Source: Phymatolithon calcareum (Eukaryota; Rhodophyta; Florideophyceae; Hapalidiales). Taken from it: a DNA stretch of 64,000 nucleotides. The stretch is from assembly GCA_977006965.1 (NCBI GenBank), contig OZ345355.1, positions 2,232,001 through 2,296,000 on the forward strand. Reading direction: 5' to 3'. The translations under genes were made by a program, and so were the position numbers. Every line of letters starts with the position of its first letter. The first letter of the stretch is position 1. Positions 61,953 through 64,000 of this stretch are shown one piece after another. The notes beneath the pieces were generated by a model, which was not told where the DNA came from, searched no databases, and saw nothing but the letters and a program-made list of their open reading frames with translations.

Positions 61953-62973
61953 GAGGAAATTCACTACATGGCCACCAAAAATTGGCAAAATTCACTACAT
62001 GGCCATCTCTCGCAAAATCTACTACTCATCCGTTACGAATACGACGGCGCTCTTTAAGCACGTTGTCCTGTTCATCTGCAACGCTCAACACACAACACTC
62101 CCGCACTAACCATTCCGAAATCATGGAAAAGAAGAAGCTCGTGCTACAGGTGGGCGACCACGCCGGATCAAGCTTTGACACGTTGTCAACATCGTGATCT
62201 CCCACAGCACGTCGATGGGCAAGGCCCACCTCGTGGCGAAGCTCAACAAAAAACGCCTGACACTCATCTGTAGTCTGGGCACAGCTTGCACCTTCCGCGT
62301 TAACGTCAGCGCGCTCAGCTGTGTTGTTCGCTATGAGGAGGAACCATTCAATGTGACAGTTAGCAGCAATTACCGTGCTACATGTTCCTGCCGCCACTTT
62401 AAAGAGCACCAATGGCCATGTAGCCACCGTCATCACTGCACTTTTGTACGCATCTAGGCGCTTGGTGCAGCATCGGGTGTCGTTCGACCTGTGGAACGTG
62501 CACTGGTTCGGGGACGTATTGACGTTGAGAATGTGGGCCAAGCAGCATGCGGGAAGCAGGACGCGTGTTGCAGTCACTGGAGACCAGCTCGTACAGGATG
62601 ATTTGGTGCCATTTACCCTGCGGATAAGCCGTGCCGCAAGCGCAAGAGGCCTTACTTGCGGTCCGAAATGAGGGCCCACAACGTCGTCGAGGCGAAACGA
62701 AAACACATCTACAAAGCACCTCAGTCCATGATTATCGACCTTACCGCCTGCGATGACGGAGATGCTGCTTGCGACGAGGGTCTAAAGTGTAGAGAGTAGC
62801 GCGCGCGATAAATTTTACTGTGCTATAGATTGCTTTGACAAACGGATGAGTAGTAGTTTTGGCTACAGTGAGCTATGATAGTTCGCTTGGCTAGGGGTGA
62901 GTAGTAGAGATGGCTAGAGATGGCCATGTAGTGAATTTTGCCAATTTTTGGTGGCCATGTAGTGAATTTCCTC
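61953..62973 (+). mobile_element. Mutator-like element (MULE), internally deleted
   Basis: 1021 bp flanked by the 10-bp duplication GAAAACATTC (61943-61952 and 62974-62983). Unit B copy 1 has the site once (30602-30612). Terminal inverted repeats are ~57 bp perfect and ~80 bp imperfect. Each contains AATTCACTACATGGCCA twice. Long TIRs, a 9-11 bp duplication and a SWIM zinc finger identify a MULE. Confidence 0.9.
62123..62799 (+). pseudogene. MULE transposase C-terminal remnant with SWIM finger
   Basis: Pieces in three frames: MEKKKLVLQVGDHAGSSF (62123), then HSTSMGKAHLVAKL to SSNYRATCSCRHFKEHQWPCSH (62194-62440), a SWIM zinc finger (C-x-C ... C-x-H) as found after the catalytic domain of MULE transposases. 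Then VQHRVSFDLWNVHWFGDVL (62461 on) and a basic end CRKRKRPYLRSE and KRKHIYKAP. The DDE catalytic domain is missing and frameshifts separate the pieces. Confidence 0.8.
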
Positions 62974-62991
62974 GAAAACATTCGCTTCGTC

Positions 62992-63656
62992 ATGGTCTCT
63001 CGCAAGCTATTCTTCCAGGTCCTCATCGTCGCAGCAATCCTCATTGCCTCCTCTCAAGCCACTAAGAATGTGTCTTTGACCGACATTCTCTCGCCGGCCG
63101 ACAAGTCATTCGACGCAGATGGTTCCAACTTCGACATTCTCACTCGGCTGCTCAACGTCGCCAATCTGACTGATAGCGCTCTCACCATGTCGAGCTACAC
63201 CCTATTCGCTCTGAACGACGCCGCTTTTGTGCGCACTGCGATATAAATCACCAAGTTCAGCGGCCCAGTGACAGAGGAGGAGGCTGCCTTAGACGCCCTC
63301 GTTGCCGTCGTCTGGACAGGTGTATCCATCGGCAATGAAACTCTTGCCGCTATACGCCTTCTACAAAGAGTGCTTCTGTACCATGCCGTGAGTGGACCTT
63401 GAATTCGGATATGTTTTTAAACAACTTGACATTCCTGGACACCCTCGCTGCAGACAGGATGCTTCGCTTCCTTAATTTGGGGACGGGAAAGCTCGTAGAC
63501 AACAGCCCAGGAACGCCAAATCCCGTTTTCGTATCTGACATGGTAGATATTAAGGTCAAGATTGATGTTGTTGTTCATGTCATTGATGCGGTGCTGATTC
63601 CTTTGCCCGTCGAGGTTCCGTTGCAGAAGCTTTTTTGTAGCTCCGATAGCGCATAA
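62992..63656 (+). pseudogene. FAS1 protein, broken paralogue
   Basis: Paralogue of the gene at 30620. Signal peptide (MVSRKLFFQVLIVAAILIASSQA) and first half of the FAS1 domain (YTLFALNDAAFVRT) are kept, then TAA at 63244-63246 (TAC in the intact copy). A one-base loss near 63400 gives a TGA and shifts the frame. The second half (FLDTLAADRMLRFLNLGTGK, VVHVIDAVLIP) is open from about 63411 to TAA at 63654-63656. The MULE ends 19 bp before the ATG, so its own promoter region is displaced by 1 kb. Confidence 0.88.
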
Positions 63657-64000
63657 GCGAGAAATGGATCCATGACCCATAGTTTATGTTTTTGCAATTG
63701 CTGATATTGCGGCAATGAAACCGACTGTTAGCAGCGTTGTTTCCGTTGAATCTTATAAGTTAACACTCACGTTTTAACCATGAATAGCTCTGAAAAAGTA
63801 AATAGGCGCAATGCCGGTGGTATTTATATCAGCCCTGTACAGTGTACAGATCCATTATACCACGTACAGCTCATCATCGAGTTTATGTTAAACGACGAAG
63901 GCCTGTCCTGAAATCAAGAAGCCAGGCTTCGGAAGTATGTAGTATGAGTTCTCTAATTTTGAGAACATGCTAGGGGCTTCGACATTGTCAGTGAGGATGC
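63657..64000. other. 3' flank of broken FAS1 copy
   Basis: Matches 31286-31615. The window ends before the tRNA-like sequence seen in copy 1. No gene. Confidence 0.6.

Larger units (their letters stand above)
61108..64000 (+). repeat. Duplicated unit B, copy 2
   Basis: Matches 29650-31620 and continues to the window end. The extra block is the Mutator-like element. 61108-61952 is upstream sequence without a supported gene. Confidence 0.85.

Overview
Eukaryotic nuclear DNA, very rich in transposons. The lineage cannot be fixed from the sequence. Two transposon genes carry plausible short GT-AG introns (77 and 101 nt, with CTAAC / TACTAAT branch-like boxes), while the non-transposon genes look intronless and compact. 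A multicellular red alga (Chondrus-like) is my best guess, as inference only. There are no bacterial operons, phage genes or CRISPR arrays.

Layout. (1) 1-29,226 holds three partial head-to-tail copies of one duplicated unit (unit A: copy 0 at 1-8,417, copy 1 at 10,188-19,675, copy 2 at 22,930-29,226). Each copy caught different transposons, so the copies give empty sites for one another. Copy 0 carries a three-deep nest of LINEs at 266-5,859 and a minus-strand LINE at 6,483-8,298. Copy 1 carries a 4.87-kb Harbinger/IS5-type DNA transposon at 14,247-19,116. Copy 2 carries a truncated LINE at 23,785-24,755 and an 86-bp foldback at 28,432-28,517. Copies 1 and 2 both keep a small secreted Arg-rich protein gene. 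An F-box/LRR-like gene with one nonsense codon lies at 8,353-9,759, and a Gag-like fragment plus a LINE with an hAT-type MITE lie between copies 1 and 2. (2) 29,650-31,620 and 61,108-64,000 are a second duplication (unit B) holding an intact fasciclin (FAS1) secreted protein gene and its broken paralogue. A Mutator-like element sits just before the start codon of the broken copy. (3) 35,700-46,624 and 55,830-57,360 are a third duplication (unit C) holding a type I membrane protein, broken in the first copy and intact in the second. The first copy is spread over 11 kb by a 91-bp MITE with a pogo-like transposon inside it, a pogo-derived MITE and a complete Ty3/gypsy chromodomain LTR retrotransposon. 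(4) 46,625-55,740 and 57,440-58,790 are mostly LINE debris, including a LINE whose endonuclease-RT frame is broken only by TGA codons.

How the parts relate. Cellular genes are few: F-box/LRR-like, secreted Arg-rich pair, FAS1 pair and membrane protein pair. They occur as duplicated modules in a graveyard of at least five LINE families (called here A to E, plus an RTE-like one), a Ty3/gypsy element and six or more kinds of DNA transposon. Most element borders are supported directly by target-site duplications or by an empty paralogous site in this window. All coordinates of decayed fragments are approximate.
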